NCBI RefSeq assembly: GCF_024448985.1
Contig: NZ_JAMOII010000003.1
Span: 1 to 64,000, forward strand
Origin: Stutzerimonas stutzeri
GTDB lineage: Bacteria; Pseudomonadota; Gammaproteobacteria; Pseudomonadales; Pseudomonadaceae
Length of the DNA stretch: 64,000 bases
Direction: 5' to 3'
Shown here: one piece after another, positions 43,664-54,429 of the stretch
Layout: the number at the start of each line of letters is the position of its first letter
How positions within the stretch are numbered: position 1 is the stretch's first letter
Program-made: the position numbers and the translations under genes
The notes under the pieces: model-generated
Seen by the model: the letters and a program-made list of their open reading frames with translations, nothing else
Told to the model about the DNA's origin: nothing
Databases searched by the model: none

Positions 43664-44391
43664 GCCAGTTGCCGGTGATTTTCAAGCGCGAGCTGGGCAG
43701 CTATTTCGCCACGCCGCTCGCCTATGTGTTCATTCTGATTTTCCTGGTGCTGTCCGGGGTGTTCACCTTTTATTTGGGTGGCTTCTACGAACGGGGCCAG
43801 GCGGATCTGGTGCCATTCTTCGGCTTCCATACCTGGCTGTACCTATTCCTTATCCCCGCCCTCGCGATGCGCTTATGGGCGGAGGAGCGTAAATCTGGCT
43901 CCATCGAACTGTTGATGACGCTGCCGATCAGTCTGTTCGAGACGGTCACCGGCAAGTTTCTCGCCGCCTGGGTGTTTGCTGGCATGGCGCTGCTGCTGAC
44001 CTTTCCAATGGTCATCACCGTCAACTATCTCGGTGAGCCGGATAACGGCGCGATCGCCGCCGGCTACTTCGGCAGCTGGCTGCTGGCGGGTGCCTTCCTC
44101 GCGATAGGTTCGTGCATGTCGGCATTGGCGAAGAATCAGGTGATCGCCTTCATCCTGGCAGTCAGTGTGTGCTTTCTGTTCATCGTGAGCGGCTTGCCGA
44201 TGGTGCTCGATGCCTTCGCCTGGGCGCCGCAGTGGCTAGTGGATGCGGTGGCTTCGCTGAGCTTCCTGATCCGTTTCGACTCGCTCAGCAAGGGCGTGAT
44301 CGATCTGCGAGACCTGCTGTACTTCGTCACGCTGATCATCGCCTGGCTGGCGGCCACCGCCGTGGTCGTCGATCTGAAGAAAGCGGCATAA
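43660..44391 (+). CDS. ABC-2 type permease (GldF-like)
   Basis: 243 residues, six membrane helices. It starts MSQLPVIFKRELGSYFATPLAYVFILIFLVLSG and carries the ABC-2 coupling segment RLWAEERKSGSIELLMTLPISLFE (about residues 70-93). Membrane half-transporter for the upstream ATPase, with a GGGGAGG ribosome site and translational overlap. GldF-type permeases work with GldG. Ten bases separate its stop from the next start. Confidence 0.88.
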   Translation: MSQLPVIFKRELGSYFATPLAYVFILIFLVLSGVFTFYLGGFYERGQADLVPFFGFHTWLYLFLIPALAMRLWAEERKSGSIELLMTLPISLFETVTGKFLAAWVFAGMALLLTFPMVITVNYLGEPDNGAIAAGYFGSWLLAGAFLAIGSCMSALAKNQVIAFILAVSVCFLFIVSGLPMVLDAFAWAPQWLVDAVASLSFLIRFDSLSKGVIDLRDLLYFVTLIIAWLAATAVVVDLKKAA

Positions 44392-44401
44392 GGGAGCCCA
44401 C

Positions 44402-46237
44402 ATGAAACGAGTTATTTATTCGGGTGCCGGACTGCTGCTGATCGCCCTCGCGTTCCTGGCGTTCAACATCTTCTCCGGTCTGCTGTTCACCGGCGCTCGA
44501 TTGGACCTGACCGAGCAGAAGCTCTACACCATTTCCGAAGGCACCGAGACCATCCTCGATGAGCTCAAAGAACCCATCGAATTGCATTTTTTCTACTCCG
44601 ACCATGCAGTGAAAGACCTGGTAGTGCTACGTAACTACGCCCGGCGCGTCGAGGAAATGCTGCGCGCCTACGAGCGCGAGGCGGGGGGGAAGATCAAGCT
44701 GCACGTGATCGATCCGCAGCCGTTCTCGGAAGAGGAAGATCGCGCCGCCGAGCTGGGCCTGCAGGCGGTGCCGTTGAACCAGAGTGGCGACACGATCCAT
44801 TTCGGCCTTGCCGGTATCAACGCCGAAGGCCAGACGCAGGGCATTCCGTTCTTCCCGCTGGATCAGGAAGAGTTTCTGGAATATGAGATCAGCCGCCTGG
44901 TGCAAACGCTGGCTGCGCCGCAGATGCCCGTCGTAGGCGTACTGTCCGGGTTGCAGATCAATGGCGGTTTCGACATGCGCACCCAGCAGGCGACGCAGCC
45001 CTGGATGGTGCTGGAGAACATCCGCCAGGTTTTCCATATCGAGAGTCTCAAGCGCGACGTCGACATGATCCCGGCCAGCGTGTCGGTGCTGATGCTGGTG
45101 CACCCCAAGGATCTTCCCGAGCAGACGCTCTACGCCATCGACCAGTTCGTCATGCGTGGCGGCAAGCTGCTGGTGTTCGTAGATCCTTACAGCGAAGCCG
45201 ATCCTGGTATGGACATTGGCCCGGGCGAGTTCGGCGAGAACAAGGCGTCCGATCTTGAGCCGCTGTTCAAAGCCTGGGGCGTGCGCATGGCTGCCGAGCA
45301 GGTGGTAGCGGATGCGTCCTACGCGATGTCCGTCGGGGTTGGCGCCGAGCGTCGTTCGGTCCGTCATCCCGGCTGGTTGAACCTGCCTCAAGGCACCATG
45401 GATACCGAGGATGTCACCACTGCCTCGCTGGAAAGCCTGACGGTGGCCACGGCTGGTTTCCTCGAGCCGCTGCAAGATGCGACGACCCGCTTCACGCCGC
45501 TGCTTCAAAGCTCGGGCTATGCCATGCCGTTCGAGGCCGCACGTTTCGCCACGCTGGACAATCCCGAAGTGCTGCTGCGCGAGCTACAGCCGACCGGCGA
45601 GCGCTACACCCTGGCCGCGCGCATTCAGGGGCCGGCGCAATCGGCCTATCCGGACGGAATCGTAGGACGCACTGAGGGCCTTAGGGAAGCGGCTCACATC
45701 AATGTCATCGCCGTGGCGGATACTGATCTGCTAGCCGACCGTATGTGGGTACAGGTACAGGATTTCTTCGGCCAGCGCCTGCCGCAGCCCTGGGCTGACA
45801 ACGGCACCTTCGTGGTCAATGCGTTGGACAATCTCGCCGGTACCGATGCGCTGATCAGCATTCGTTCGCGCGGCCGCTTTGCCCGGCCTTTCGTGGTTGT
45901 CGAGGAATTGCAGCGTCAGGCCGAAAACCGTTTCCGCGAGACGGAAGATGTCCTGCAGCAGCGCCTGGCCGCAACGGAAGCGAAGCTTTCCGAATTGCAG
46001 AGCTCCGACCCTGGACAGGCACTGGAACTGAGCGCCGAGCAGGAGGCGGCATTGCATAACTTCATGCAGGAGAAGCTGAGCATCCGCAAAGAGCTGCGCG
46101 AGGTGCGCTACCAGCTCAACGCTGACATCGAGGCGCTGGGCCGCACGCTGAAGTTCGTCAATATCGCCCTGATACCGCTGCTGCTGACGCTGGGTGTGCT
46201 GCTGGCGTGGTTGTGGCGCAGGCGCAAGATCGGCTGA
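44402..46237 (+). CDS. GldG-family extracytoplasmic subunit of ABC transporter
   Basis: 611 residues. An N-terminal membrane helix ([25 protein letters not shown]) is followed by [33 protein letters not shown], the hallmark of the GldG/ABC-type uncharacterised family. A large periplasmic domain, a coiled-coil-like region ([23 protein letters not shown], about 520-545) and a C-terminal membrane helix ([25 protein letters not shown]) complete it. Third gene of the operon. In many gamma-proteobacteria a DUF4340 gene follows; here a cold-shock gene follows instead. Confidence 0.88.
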   Translation: MKRVIYSGAGLLLIALAFLAFNIFSGLLFTGARLDLTEQKLYTISEGTETILDELKEPIELHFFYSDHAVKDLVVLRNYARRVEEMLRAYEREAGGKIKLHVIDPQPFSEEEDRAAELGLQAVPLNQSGDTIHFGLAGINAEGQTQGIPFFPLDQEEFLEYEISRLVQTLAAPQMPVVGVLSGLQINGGFDMRTQQATQPWMVLENIRQVFHIESLKRDVDMIPASVSVLMLVHPKDLPEQTLYAIDQFVMRGGKLLVFVDPYSEADPGMDIGPGEFGENKASDLEPLFKAWGVRMAAEQVVADASYAMSVGVGAERRSVRHPGWLNLPQGTMDTEDVTTASLESLTVATAGFLEPLQDATTRFTPLLQSSGYAMPFEAARFATLDNPEVLLRELQPTGERYTLAARIQGPAQSAYPDGIVGRTEGLREAAHINVIAVADTDLLADRMWVQVQDFFGQRLPQPWADNGTFVVNALDNLAGTDALISIRSRGRFARPFVVVEELQRQAENRFRETEDVLQQRLAATEAKLSELQSSDPGQALELSAEQEAALHNFMQEKLSIRKELREVRYQLNADIEALGRTLKFVNIALIPLLLTLGVLLAWLWRRRKIG

Positions 46238-46381
46238 GGTCGCGCTCAACGGCTGCAAAACAACCGAAGCCGAGAGTTTCCTGTTTATACTCAGCCGGCG
46301 AACGGCCTGGAAACGCACCTGTCATGTCTGGTCCGTAGATTGTCGGGCGGACGGCTTGCTGCAGCCGGGCCGGATCGTTCC

Positions 46382-46396
46382 ATCCCCACGGTGGGG
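46382..46396 (+). promoter_or_regulatory. Short perfect hairpin in the leader of the cold-shock gene
   Basis: The stretch around CCCCACGGTGGGG forms a perfect short inverted repeat about 30 bases before the csp start. Cold-shock mRNAs often carry structured leaders, so it could be part of one; a terminator for the GldG operon is the alternative, but it lacks a T tract. Confidence 0.35.
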
Positions 46397-46427
46397 AATA
46401 ACAAGAATCGAGTTGGAGAAAGTTAGG

Positions 46428-46637
46428 ATGGCTGAGCGCGAGACCGGAACCGTCAAGTGGTTCAACGATGCCAAGGGTTATGGATTCATCCAGCGTGGTA
46501 GTGGTCCGGATGTGTTTGTTCACTATCAGGCGATTCGTGGCGAAGGCCACCGCTCTCTGGCCGAAGGTCAGCAGGTGGAATTCTCGGTTATCCAGGGCCA
46601 GAAGGGCTTGCAGGCCGAGGACGTAGCGGGGTTCTGA
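46428..46637 (+). CDS. Cold-shock protein (CspA family)
   Basis: 69 residues, one OB-fold cold-shock domain. RNP1-like KGYGFIQR (about residues 16-23) and RNP2-like VFVHYQAI (about 29-36) are present, with the family start [12 protein letters not shown]. These small proteins bind single-stranded RNA and DNA as chaperones. RNP1 has Y-G-F-I where the family often has F-G-F-I, a common variant. Start at 46428 after GGAGAA. A good terminator follows. It lies directly after the ABC operon but has its own leader. Confidence 0.92.
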   Translation: MAERETGTVKWFNDAKGYGFIQRGSGPDVFVHYQAIRGEGHRSLAEGQQVEFSVIQGQKGLQAEDVAGF

Positions 46638-46689
46638 CCTTTGCTGCGGCAATGAAGAGGCCCGTCGCTCGATGGCCCACATTGATGAC

Positions 46690-46720
46690 AAACCCTGCTA
46701 ACCAGCGGGGTTTGTTTTTT
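46690..46720 (+). terminator. Rho-independent terminator after csp
   Basis: AAACCCTGCT (46690-46699) pairs with AGCGGGGTTT (46704-46713), including one G-T pair, around AACC. It is followed by GTTTTTT. Confidence 0.9.
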
Positions 46721-46818
46721 GATGAAGTCGTTTCTAGGCAGTTTGCTGGAACGAGCTGGAGCAGTAGATCCAGCTTCCTTGCAAGGCGCGCCTCCAGATT
46801 CGGTGCGCACCTAGCTGC

Positions 46819-46932
46819 TTTTGTGGGAGGCCGGCCCTCCGGGCGAAGCTTTGACTTTTTTTGGGCGGGCTTCAGCCCACCTCAGAGACGCCCATGGTGG
46901 TTTTCGGCCGAATGAATTCGGCCCCACGGATG
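46819..46932. repeat. REP-like inverted repeats downstream of csp
   Basis: Three short palindromic units lie in a row: TGTGGGAGGCCGGCCCTCCGGG near 46822, TTGGGCGGGCTTCAGCCCACC near 46860-46881, and CGGCCGAATGAATTCGGCC near 46907-46925. They resemble Pseudomonas REP units in composition and placement, differ from the units at 34.3 kb, and fill the gap before the gene at 46983. Confidence 0.65.
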
Positions 46933-46982
46933 TGCGCTTCCAAAATGGAACAAGCCACCAAGGATCCGTTCCGAGGCCCCAT

Positions 46983-47354
46983 TCAATCCGTACGCCAGAC
47001 GATTTCTTCTTCGCCGCGTTCGCTGATGCTGATCCAGCGATCAGCATCTTCCACTGATTCTTCCTCCTGCCAACCGCCGGGCGCGCAGCGGATTTCTACG
47101 CCCAGCGCATGATATGCGGCACGCGCGCAGGCGACATCGTCCTCCCAGGGGGTTGCGTCGCTTTCGAGCAGCAGGCTATGCCATTTGCCGACCGCCTTCG
47201 GCAGCCAGGTAATCGGGACCTGTCCAGCGCGGCACTTGAACGTCTTACCTTTGGGTTGCCACGCAGAGCAGGGCCCGACGGCCAGGTTCAGCCAGTCGGT
47301 GACGGCGTCCTGGCTGGCATCCCTGAGGTAGATCTCGATGTCCGGTTGGCGCAT
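46983..47354 (-). CDS. Conserved-looking hypothetical protein (123 residues)
   Basis: Starts MRQPDIEIYLRDASQDAVTDWLN and contains KTFKCRAGQVPITWLPKAVGKWHSLLLESDATPWEDDVACARAAY, then a C-terminal DADRWISISERGEEEIVWRTD. Soluble, acidic, mixed alpha/beta in appearance, with two Cys that are not in a recognisable motif. AAGG precedes the ATG. From memory, similar proteins occur in many Pseudomonas genomes as hypotheticals, but I cannot confirm a family name. Function unknown. Confidence 0.7.
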   Translation of the reverse strand: MRQPDIEIYLRDASQDAVTDWLNLAVGPCSAWQPKGKTFKCRAGQVPITWLPKAVGKWHSLLLESDATPWEDDVACARAAYHALGVEIRCAPGGWQEEESVEDADRWISISERGEEEIVWRTD

Positions 47355-47465
47355 GGGCGGCTGCCTTGTTGGTGATGTGTCAGTTAATTCTGTGTCGGTC
47401 GGTATCTGTACTGACCCGCTTACGACGAGGCGTCTGCAAGACGGGTCCTAGCGCGCATGGCAACA

Positions 47466-48272
47466 CTAGGCGTCGCGCTGAATCCAGTCGTAGCGTATCG
47501 CAACCCGTACACGCAGTGGCGCCTCGATCACCGCTGCCCGGCGTTCGGCGCTGGCGCGCCAGCCGTGCGGGGTCATCGCCAGTAGATCGGCACGGTCATC
47601 GGCACTGTCCAGCTGCAGTTCGAAGGTCAGCGTTTCGCTGTGGGCGAGGTGCATGCCTTCTGGGATCAGTGACAAGTGCTTTTCGTCATCGTAGTCACGT
47701 ACTTCGTCATACAGCAGGCCGCGCAGTTCCCACAGATGCTCGCGGGTCGGGCCCATGCGCAGCAGGCCTCCGCCGGGTGCGAGCAGGCGCCGGGTTTCGG
47801 ACCAGTCCAGAGGGCTGAATATGCTGGCGAGCAAGTCGCAGCTGGCGTCTGCCAGCGGTACTCGGGCCATGCTCGCCACCAGCCATTCAAGCTGCGGCGC
47901 ACGTTTGCAGGCGCGCTTGACCGCCTCGCGGGAAATATCCAGTGCATAGCCTTCAGCATTCGGCAACGCCTGGGCGATCTGTGCGGTGTAATAACCCTCG
48001 CCACAACCGATATCCAACCAGCGACCAGGCGCACGCTCAGCTGCCAGCTGCGCCAGGCGTTCGGCCAGCGGCGCATAGTGGCCGCCATCGAGAAAGCGCC
48101 TGCGCGCTTCGACCATGGCCTGATTGTCGCCGGGGTCGCGGCTATTCTTGTGCTGCACTGGCAGAAGATTGAGATAACCCTGACGGGCACGATCGAAACG
48201 GTGATTGGCCGGGCAAGCGACGCCATTGTCGACTGCGTTCAGCCCGGCGCGGCAGATGGGGCAGATCAGCAT
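47466..48272 (-). CDS. rlmA: 23S rRNA (guanine745-N1)-methyltransferase
   Basis: 268 residues. The N-terminal zinc finger [24 protein letters not shown] (Cys3, His; residues about 4-27) is diagnostic of Rlm[21 protein letters not shown] follows. The SAM-binding domain has [16 protein letters not shown] (about 85-100) and a later [23 protein letters not shown] block. E. coli RlmA methylates G745 in hairpin 35 of 23S rRNA. The start overlaps the end of dapE by a few bases, so the two are probably co-transcribed. Confidence 0.9.
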   Translation of the reverse strand: MLICPICRAGLNAVDNGVACPANHRFDRARQGYLNLLPVQHKNSRDPGDNQAMVEARRRFLDGGHYAPLAERLAQLAAERAPGRWLDIGCGEGYYTAQIAQALPNAEGYALDISREAVKRACKRAPQLEWLVASMARVPLADASCDLLASIFSPLDWSETRRLLAPGGGLLRMGPTREHLWELRGLLYDEVRDYDDEKHLSLIPEGMHLAHSETLTFELQLDSADDRADLLAMTPHGWRASAERRAAVIEAPLRVRVAIRYDWIQRDA

Positions 48273-49414
48273 GCGAGCAGATTGACCAGCGTCTGGTAGT
48301 AGATCTCGGTCAGCAGGTCGAGATCGCTGGCCAGGATATGTTCGTCCACTTGATGAATCGTTGCGTTGACCGGGCCAAGCTCGACCACCTGGGTACCCAG
48401 GGTGGCGATGAAGCGCCCATCAGAGGTGCCGCCGCTGGTGGAAGGAATTGTTTCGCGACCGGTCACGCTGCGGATCGCTGCGGCCACGCCGTCGAGCAGT
48501 TCCCCCGGCTCGGTGAGGAATGGCAGACCCGACAGCGCCCAGTCGACGCTCCAGTCCAGCCCATGCTTGTCGAGAATCGACGCGGTGCGTTGCTGCAAGC
48601 CTTCGACGGTGGATTCGGTGGAAAAACGGAAGTTGAACACAGCCTCCAGCGCGCCGGGGATGACATTGGTCGCGCCGGTCCCGGAATTCAGGTTGGATAT
48701 CTGGAAGCTGGTCGGCGGGAAGAAGGCGTTGCCATCGTCCCAGTGTTCGGCGGCCAGTTCGGCCAGCGCTGGCGCGGCCAGGTGAATCGGGTTCTTCGCC
48801 AGGTGCGGATAGGCCACGTGGCCTTGCTGACCGCGTACGGTCAGGGTGCCGCCGAGCGAGCCGCGGCGGCCATTTTTCACTACATCACCCACCAGCGTGG
48901 TGCTTGACGGCTCGCCGACAATGCACCAGTCCAGGCGCTGACCGCGTTCGCGCAGACGCTCGACCACAGCCTTGGTGCCGTGGTGCGCGGGGCCCTCTTC
49001 GTCGCTGGTAATAAGGAAGGCGATTTGCCCTTTGTGATTCGGATGATCGGCGGTGAAGCGCTCCACCGCGATGATCATCGAGGCCAGGCTACCTTTCATG
49101 TCCGCCGCGCCTCGGCCGTGGAGCATGCCATGCTCGTCGATGTGCGCCCTGAATGGTGGGTTCTGCCACGCCTGCACCGGCCCGGTCGGGACTACGTCGG
49201 TATGGCCGGCGAAACACAGGACCGGCCCTTCGTTGCCGCGTATCGCCCAGAAGTTCTCGACCTCTTCGATGTGCATCGGCTCGATGGCGAAACCGCAGGC
49301 GGCAAGACGCTCGCTCATCAATTGCTGGCAACCTTCGTCCAGCGGGGTCACCGATGGGCGATTGATCAGCTCGCAGGCGAGTTCGAGGGTCGGGGAAAGG
49401 GCTGCGGCGGTCAT
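48266..49414 (-). CDS. dapE: Succinyl-diaminopimelate desuccinylase
   Basis: 382 residues, M20 family. Metal-site motifs are visible: [13 protein letters not shown] (about residues 66-78), [14 protein letters not shown] (about 98-111) and [12 protein letters not shown] (about 132-143), with the catalytic Glu. [10 protein letters not shown] and the later [11 protein letters not shown] add conserved blocks. The enzyme removes succinate from N-succinyl-LL-diaminopimelate in lysine/DAP synthesis for the cell wall. Start at [19 protein letters not shown] (49414), with GGAG upstream. It overlaps rlmA downstream. Confidence 0.95.
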   Translation of the reverse strand: MTAAALSPTLELACELINRPSVTPLDEGCQQLMSERLAACGFAIEPMHIEEVENFWAIRGNEGPVLCFAGHTDVVPTGPVQAWQNPPFRAHIDEHGMLHGRGAADMKGSLASMIIAVERFTADHPNHKGQIAFLITSDEEGPAHHGTKAVVERLRERGQRLDWCIVGEPSSTTLVGDVVKNGRRGSLGGTLTVRGQQGHVAYPHLAKNPIHLAAPALAELAAEHWDDGNAFFPPTSFQISNLNSGTGATNVIPGALEAVFNFRFSTESTVEGLQQRTASILDKHGLDWSVDWALSGLPFLTEPGELLDGVAAAIRSVTGRETIPSTSGGTSDGRFIATLGTQVVELGPVNATIHQVDEHILASDLDLLTEIYYQTLVNLLAC

Positions 49415-49449
49415 TACGGCTCCGGTACGGCGAAAGGTGGCCATATTAA

Positions 49450-49478
49450 ATTAAAAAGCACGCCAGCAGAGCGCTGGC
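49450..49478 (-). terminator. Minus-strand terminator after the DUF2254 gene
   Basis: GCCAGC (49462-49467) and GCTGGC (49473-49478) form a stem. On the minus strand this is followed by a GCTTTTTAATTT-like tail. It ends the DUF2254 transcript before dapE. Confidence 0.7.
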
Positions 49479-49578
49479 AACGGGGCGAAAGAACGGCATT
49501 CGCCATGCTTGTTGGAACCGCTTGCAAACGACTGGCGCGAACCATGGACGCTCGAGTACGTCTGGCATGGTGCAGGGG

Positions 49579-50923
49579 CTAGGTTGACGCCTTTGGTTGG
49601 TTTACTCCGTTGACGGGAAGAGGCGCTATGGTCAGAGACCCGCGTTCGAGTTCGGCCAGGCGCTCGAGTGCCTCGTTCACTGTTCGGCGGTCCTGCTGGT
49701 TCTGTACTTTCGCGTCGGCTTCTTCACGCAATGCACGCAGCTCGCCGTGAAGCGCCTCCAGCTGCTTTTCGCTCGGATTACCGTGCATGGCATTTTTCAG
49801 ACACTGCAGCAGCGTGGTCAGAACTTGTGGGTCGTGGCTGCCGTAAACGCGGATAGGGGCTACGACGGTTTGCAGCAGGCGCTGCATGCCTACTTGCGGA
49901 TAGAAGAGGCGCGGCTGGCCCTTGTCAAAACAGCCAGCGTCGAGGGGCGGCATACCGCCGAGCCGTTTCAACAATACGCCGAGTAAGTTGGTTGCCCGCA
50001 TCGCCGTTCCGGGGTCGTTGATGGCCGGGCTTATAGCCTTGACTGCTATCTCGGAAATCTGCCGCATGCCGTAAGAGACGTTGTCACCGGCGAATTCGTT
50101 GTCATGGAAGTCGAAGCAATCCAATACTTCGCCGGCATCTTCGTCGCTCAGCGGCTTGCTGAGCTTGATCAGCGGATGGCCCTCAATGAGGAAGAAGCCC
50201 GGCTCTACCTGAATCATGGCGATAAGGTCCCTTTTGCGTAGCAGCTTGCCCAGGCGCCTTTCGTTCACCTCGCGCAGATAACCCGGTTGGGCTGCAGGCA
50301 GGCACCACCAATCGGATGCATCGGGAATCTCAGCGATCTGGACAATGCGCCGCTTGCGCTTGCCGAGATTGGCCGACGCGCCGTTGTAAAGCTGGCTGAG
50401 AACCCAGTCGACCTGAATCGATTGCGAAACCGAGCGAATGAACACGACGAACAAAGCCATGCAGAACATCCCGAACAGCACAGCCAGCAGCAGGCCGAGC
50501 ACCGGAACGCTTTGCGGGTCGCATCGTGTTGATGCTGGTAATCAGCAGCAGATAGTAGACGATGCTTCCCAGGTAAATGCCGAGAATCACCTGATTGCGT
50601 CGGTCGCTGATCAGTCCGGGCAGCACGCGTGGTGACAGACGGGAAGCCGCTCCGTTCAGCACCACCATCACCATCGAGAAGCTGAAGACCACAAGAGAAA
50701 TGATGCCGGTGATAAGCGTGCCAAGCACCTCGCGGCTGTTGTCGGCATCGATCAGGCCTGGAGGCAGTTCGTCGCGTAGCGTCGCGGCGGTGTCTGTCGA
50801 TTCGAATGCGAAGACCAGGAGGGCCACCACGACATAGAGCGCGGGGATCAGGACCGGATACAAAGCGATGCTTTCAGTAACGCGTCTAACGACGCGAAAG
50901 TACAGGTTGGCTGGGTCTGACAT
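49579..50923 (-). pseudogene. DUF2254 membrane protein split by a frameshift
   Basis: The 5' part (50923 down to about 50520) encodes MSDPANLYFRVVRRVTESIALYPVLIPALYV, helices including GTLITGIISLVVFSFSMVMVVL, and LGIYLGSIVYYLLLITSINTM. At about 50515-50522 the frame breaks. The rest, VPVLGLLLAVLFGMFCMALFVVFIRSVSQSIQ through to the soluble C-terminus near 49579, continues in another frame. Joined, the two parts give about 430 residues, the length expected for DUF2254. The break is a single net base change in ATGCGACCCGCAAAG. Either a real mutation or a sequencing error. The family has no known function. It is divergent from acs. Confidence 0.75.
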
Positions 50924-51172
50924 CCATCGAACCTCGGCGTTAGCGGGCGGATAGCCTCATCCCTACGACCGCGAAGAACGGCGAAGTACGCCGCGGCCGA
51001 ACCGTCTATGCTTCAAGGGACGGCGTTTTGCCACGGCTTGCAGCCAGCGGAACGCTTTGAGCCCGCATAGCTCGAACGTGAAGTCGCCCAGGCGCCTGGT
51101 TTGATGCATATGGTTCGCCTGAGACAGGGTTATTCGAAACGATAACAAGACCGACGAGTGAGGTATTTACCC

Positions 51173-53128
51173 ATGAGTGCTGAGTCCCTGTATCCCGTAA
51201 ATCCAGACGTTGCGGCTCGGTCGCTGACCGACGAAGCCACTTACAAAGCCATGTATCAACAGTCGGTGGTCAACCCTGACGGCTTCTGGCGCGAGCAGGC
51301 GGAGCGTATTGACTGGATCAAACCGTTCACACGCGTCAAGCAGACATCCTTCGATGATCATCACGTCGACATCAAGTGGTTTGCCGATGGCACCTTGAAC
51401 GTCTCGGCCAACTGTCTGGATCGCCATCTGGACACGCGTGGCGATGAGATCGCGATCATCTGGGAGGGCGATGATCCCTCGGAGCAGCGCAAGATCACCT
51501 ACCGTGAGTTGCATCAGGAGGTCAGCAAGTTCGCCAACGCTCTGCGTGGGCAAGATGTGCACCGAGGGGATGTCGTCACTATCTATATGCCGATGATTCC
51601 CGAGGTCGCCGTGGCGATGCTGGCCTGCGCACGCATCGGCGCCATCCATTCGGTCGTGTTCGGCGGTTTTTCACCGGAGGCGCTGGCCGGACGAATCATC
51701 GACGGCAATTCGAAGGTCGTGATCACGGCCGACGAAGGGCTGCGCGGCGGCAAGGCCATACCGCTGAAGGCTAACGTCGACGAGGCATTGACTAACCCGA
51801 AAACCCGCTGCGTGCAGAAGATCATCGTGGTGCGGCGTACCGGCGGCAACATCAAATGGAATCAGCATCGCGACATCTGGTACGAGGATTTGATGCGCGT
51901 TGCGGGAGAAGTCTGCGCGCCCAAGGAAATGGGAGCGGAGGAGCCGCTGTTCATTCTTTATACCTCCGGCTCAACCGGAAAACCCAAAGGCGTGATGCAT
52001 ACCACGGGCGGCTATCTGCTCTATGCCGCGCTGACCCACGAGCGGGTCTTCGACTATCGACCCGGCGAGATCTACTGGTGTACCGCCGACGTGGGCTGGA
52101 TCACCGGACACAGCTACATCATCTACGGGCCGCTGGCCAATGGCGCGACCACCTTGATGTTCGAAGGTGTACCCAATTATCCCGATGTGACGCGGATCGC
52201 GCAGATCATCGACAAGCACAAGGTCAACATTCTCTATACCGCGCCCACGGCGATCCGCTCGATGATGGCCGAAGGCAGCGCGGCGATGGAGGGTGCCGAT
52301 GGGTCGAGCCTGCGGTTGCTCGGTACGGTGGGTGAGCCGATCAATCCAGAAGCCTGGCACTGGTATTACGAGACGGTTGGGCGATCACACTGCCCGATCG
52401 TCGATACCTGGTGGCAAACCGAGACCGGCGGCATCCTCATCTGCCCGCTGCCGGGTGCAACCGCACTGAAGCCAGGTTCTGCGACGCGGCCTTTCTTCGG
52501 GATAGTACCGGGGTTGGTGGATAACCTCGGTAACCTCTTGGAAGGCGCGACCGACGGCAATCTGGTGATCCTCGACTCCTGGCCAGGGCAGATGCGCAGC
52601 ATCTATCGTGACCATGACCGCTTCGTCGATACCTACTTCAAAACCTTTCGCGGCATGTATTTCACCGGAGACGGCGCGCGCCGCGACGAGGATGGTTATT
52701 ACTGGATCACTGGCCGGGTAGACGACGTGCTGAACGTTTCCGGCCACCGCATGGGGACGGCCGAAATTGAAAGCGCGCTAGTGGCGCATCGCAAGGTGGC
52801 CGAAGCGGCGGCGGTGGGCGTGCCGCATCCGCTCAAGGGGCAGGGAATATATGTGTATGTGACGCTGGTGACAGGGGAGGAGTCTTCCGATCAGCTGCGT
52901 CAGGAACTGCAACAGTGGGTGCGCAAGGAAATCGGACCAATCGCCGTGCCGGACGTGATTCAGTGGGCGCCGGGGCTGCCGAAGACGCGATCGGGCAAGA
53001 TCATGCGGCGCATTCTGCGCAAGATCGCCGCTGACGAATACGACGCCCTGGGCGATATCTCGACACTGTCTGACCCGGGCGTCGTGGAGCAATTGGTTGA
53101 AACCCACAAGCAGATACGTCTACCTTGA
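51173..53128 (+). CDS. acs: Acetyl-CoA synthetase (AMP-forming)
   Basis: 651 residues, the full length of Acs. ATP motif [16 protein letters not shown] (about residues 263-278), WWQTETGG (about 413-420), [31 protein letters not shown] and the regulatory lysine in [15 protein letters not shown] near residue 609. It converts acetate, ATP and CoA to acetyl-CoA, allowing growth on acetate; the C-terminal lysine is the known acetylation site. Start at [16 protein letters not shown] with GTGAGG upstream. Ends before a strong hairpin. Confidence 0.96.
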   Translation: MSAESLYPVNPDVAARSLTDEATYKAMYQQSVVNPDGFWREQAERIDWIKPFTRVKQTSFDDHHVDIKWFADGTLNVSANCLDRHLDTRGDEIAIIWEGDDPSEQRKITYRELHQEVSKFANALRGQDVHRGDVVTIYMPMIPEVAVAMLACARIGAIHSVVFGGFSPEALAGRIIDGNSKVVITADEGLRGGKAIPLKANVDEALTNPKTRCVQKIIVVRRTGGNIKWNQHRDIWYEDLMRVAGEVCAPKEMGAEEPLFILYTSGSTGKPKGVMHTTGGYLLYAALTHERVFDYRPGEIYWCTADVGWITGHSYIIYGPLANGATTLMFEGVPNYPDVTRIAQIIDKHKVNILYTAPTAIRSMMAEGSAAMEGADGSSLRLLGTVGEPINPEAWHWYYETVGRSHCPIVDTWWQTETGGILICPLPGATALKPGSATRPFFGIVPGLVDNLGNLLEGATDGNLVILDSWPGQMRSIYRDHDRFVDTYFKTFRGMYFTGDGARRDEDGYYWITGRVDDVLNVSGHRMGTAEIESALVAHRKVAEAAAVGVPHPLKGQGIYVYVTLVTGEESSDQLRQELQQWVRKEIGPIAVPDVIQWAPGLPKTRSGKIMRRILRKIAADEYDALGDISTLSDPGVVEQLVETHKQIRLP

Positions 53129-53138
53129 AGCGAGCCGC

Positions 53139-53167
53139 GGCGGCGTCCACTCTGGCCGGACGCCGCC
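53139..53167. terminator. Hairpin terminator between acs and MscS gene
   Basis: GGCGGCGTCC (53139-53148) pairs perfectly with GGACGCCGCC (53158-53167). It lies between convergent genes and overlaps none of them. Confidence 0.7.
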
Positions 53168-53172
53168 AGTCG

Positions 53173-54297
53173 TCAGCCGTTTGGTTGAGCGCTCTGAGCT
53201 TCCTGGTTGGCCGCGGGTTTTTCCTTGGGAATACCGGCTACGTTCACTTCCGGCAGGTTGCCGCCAGTGAATTCGACCTTGCGAACCGGGAAGGCGAACT
53301 GCACGCCCATCTCTCGAATGCCGTCGAGTAGTTGCAGGTTGATCTCCTGCTGAGCGTCCATGTACGCGTTGTAATCCGACACCTGCATGATGTAGACGAC
53401 CTCGAACGTGAGCTGGCTATTGTCGAAGGCAAGGAAGTGCGCCCGGTCGAATTTGGCGTTCTCCAGGCTCTCGATGATCTGCTTAACCAGTGCTGAAACC
53501 TCGCGAACCTTGTCCGACGGCGTCTGATAGGCAATGCCGAACTTGAACACGATCCGCCGCGTGTTCATGCGCTTGTAGTTGTGCAGGACCTGCGTGAGCA
53601 GATCGGCGTTGGCGGTGACGATCTGCTCGCCGCTCAATGCTCGGATGCGCGTGGTCCTGAGGCCGATGTGCTCGATTGTCCCGGCGACATCGCCGAACAC
53701 GACGAAATCGCCAATCTCGAAGGGTTTGTCCACGCCAATGGACAAAGATGCGAACACGTCGCTGAGCAGCGTCTGGACCGCCAGAGCGATGGCGATACCG
53801 CCAACCCCGAGGCTGGCGACCATCGCCGTGATGTCAACGCCGAGGTTGGCCAGGATCGAGAGCAGCATCATCGTCCAGATGACGATGCGGATCATGATGC
53901 CGATGATGGTGGTGGTGACAGGGTTTCGCGCCTTGCCGTCGCGGCTCAGGCTTTCCATCCACAGCCTGACGGCGGTGTCCATCCAGAGTGCGAGCTGGAA
54001 GGCGAGGGCGATGAACCAGCCATGCGACATCGCCGATTCCCAGCGATCCGGCAGTTCGACGATCTTGAGGCTGATCAGTAACGAGAGAGCAATCAGTAAC
54101 AGATGGCTGGTGCGGCTGAGCATTTCCGCCGCAATGGCGACGAAGCCGCTTTTGGAGCGTTTGCTCATCGCCCGCAAGCGGCTGGTAATGATCCGCAGAA
54201 TGGCCTGCAGGATGAGATAGCTGACAATTGTGACGCCAGCGATTATGGCAGTGTTGATCCATAGGGTTTCGTTAAACAGCACGTCCCAATTCATCAA
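53173..54297 (-). CDS. MscS-family mechanosensitive channel
   Basis: 374 residues. About four N-terminal helices precede the MscS pore helix and beta domain: VASLGVGGIAIALAVQTLLSDVFASLSIGVDKPFEIGDFV (about residues 160-200), with the Gly/Ala pattern of TM3, then GTIEHIGLRTTRIRALSGEQIVTANADLL. The C-terminal alpha/beta domain ends with a Gln/Ala-rich tail. Such channels open under hypo-osmotic tension. The extra N-terminal helices suggest a YnaI/YbdG-like type rather than short MscS. Confidence 0.9.
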   Translation of the reverse strand: MMNWDVLFNETLWINTAIIAGVTIVSYLILQAILRIITSRLRAMSKRSKSGFVAIAAEMLSRTSHLLLIALSLLISLKIVELPDRWESAMSHGWFIALAFQLALWMDTAVRLWMESLSRDGKARNPVTTTIIGIMIRIVIWTMMLLSILANLGVDITAMVASLGVGGIAIALAVQTLLSDVFASLSIGVDKPFEIGDFVVFGDVAGTIEHIGLRTTRIRALSGEQIVTANADLLTQVLHNYKRMNTRRIVFKFGIAYQTPSDKVREVSALVKQIIESLENAKFDRAHFLAFDNSQLTFEVVYIMQVSDYNAYMDAQQEINLQLLDGIREMGVQFAFPVRKVEFTGGNLPEVNVAGIPKEKPAANQEAQSAQPNG

Positions 54298-54429
54298 TCC
54301 GAGTCCTCCGGGCAGTTGCGGGCAGGCGCAAAAAATAGCGGCTTCTTTTTCAGTAGCCGCTGCTACGCATTAGTTCCCGCTAAAGGCGAAGGGAGGTGAC
54401 GCTGACGGCGATGAGCAAGAGCGTGCGGC

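Noticed and set aside
50515-50522. Programmed frameshift in the DUF2254 gene
   Set aside because: No slippery heptamer or downstream pseudoknot is evident; mutation or sequencing error is simpler.
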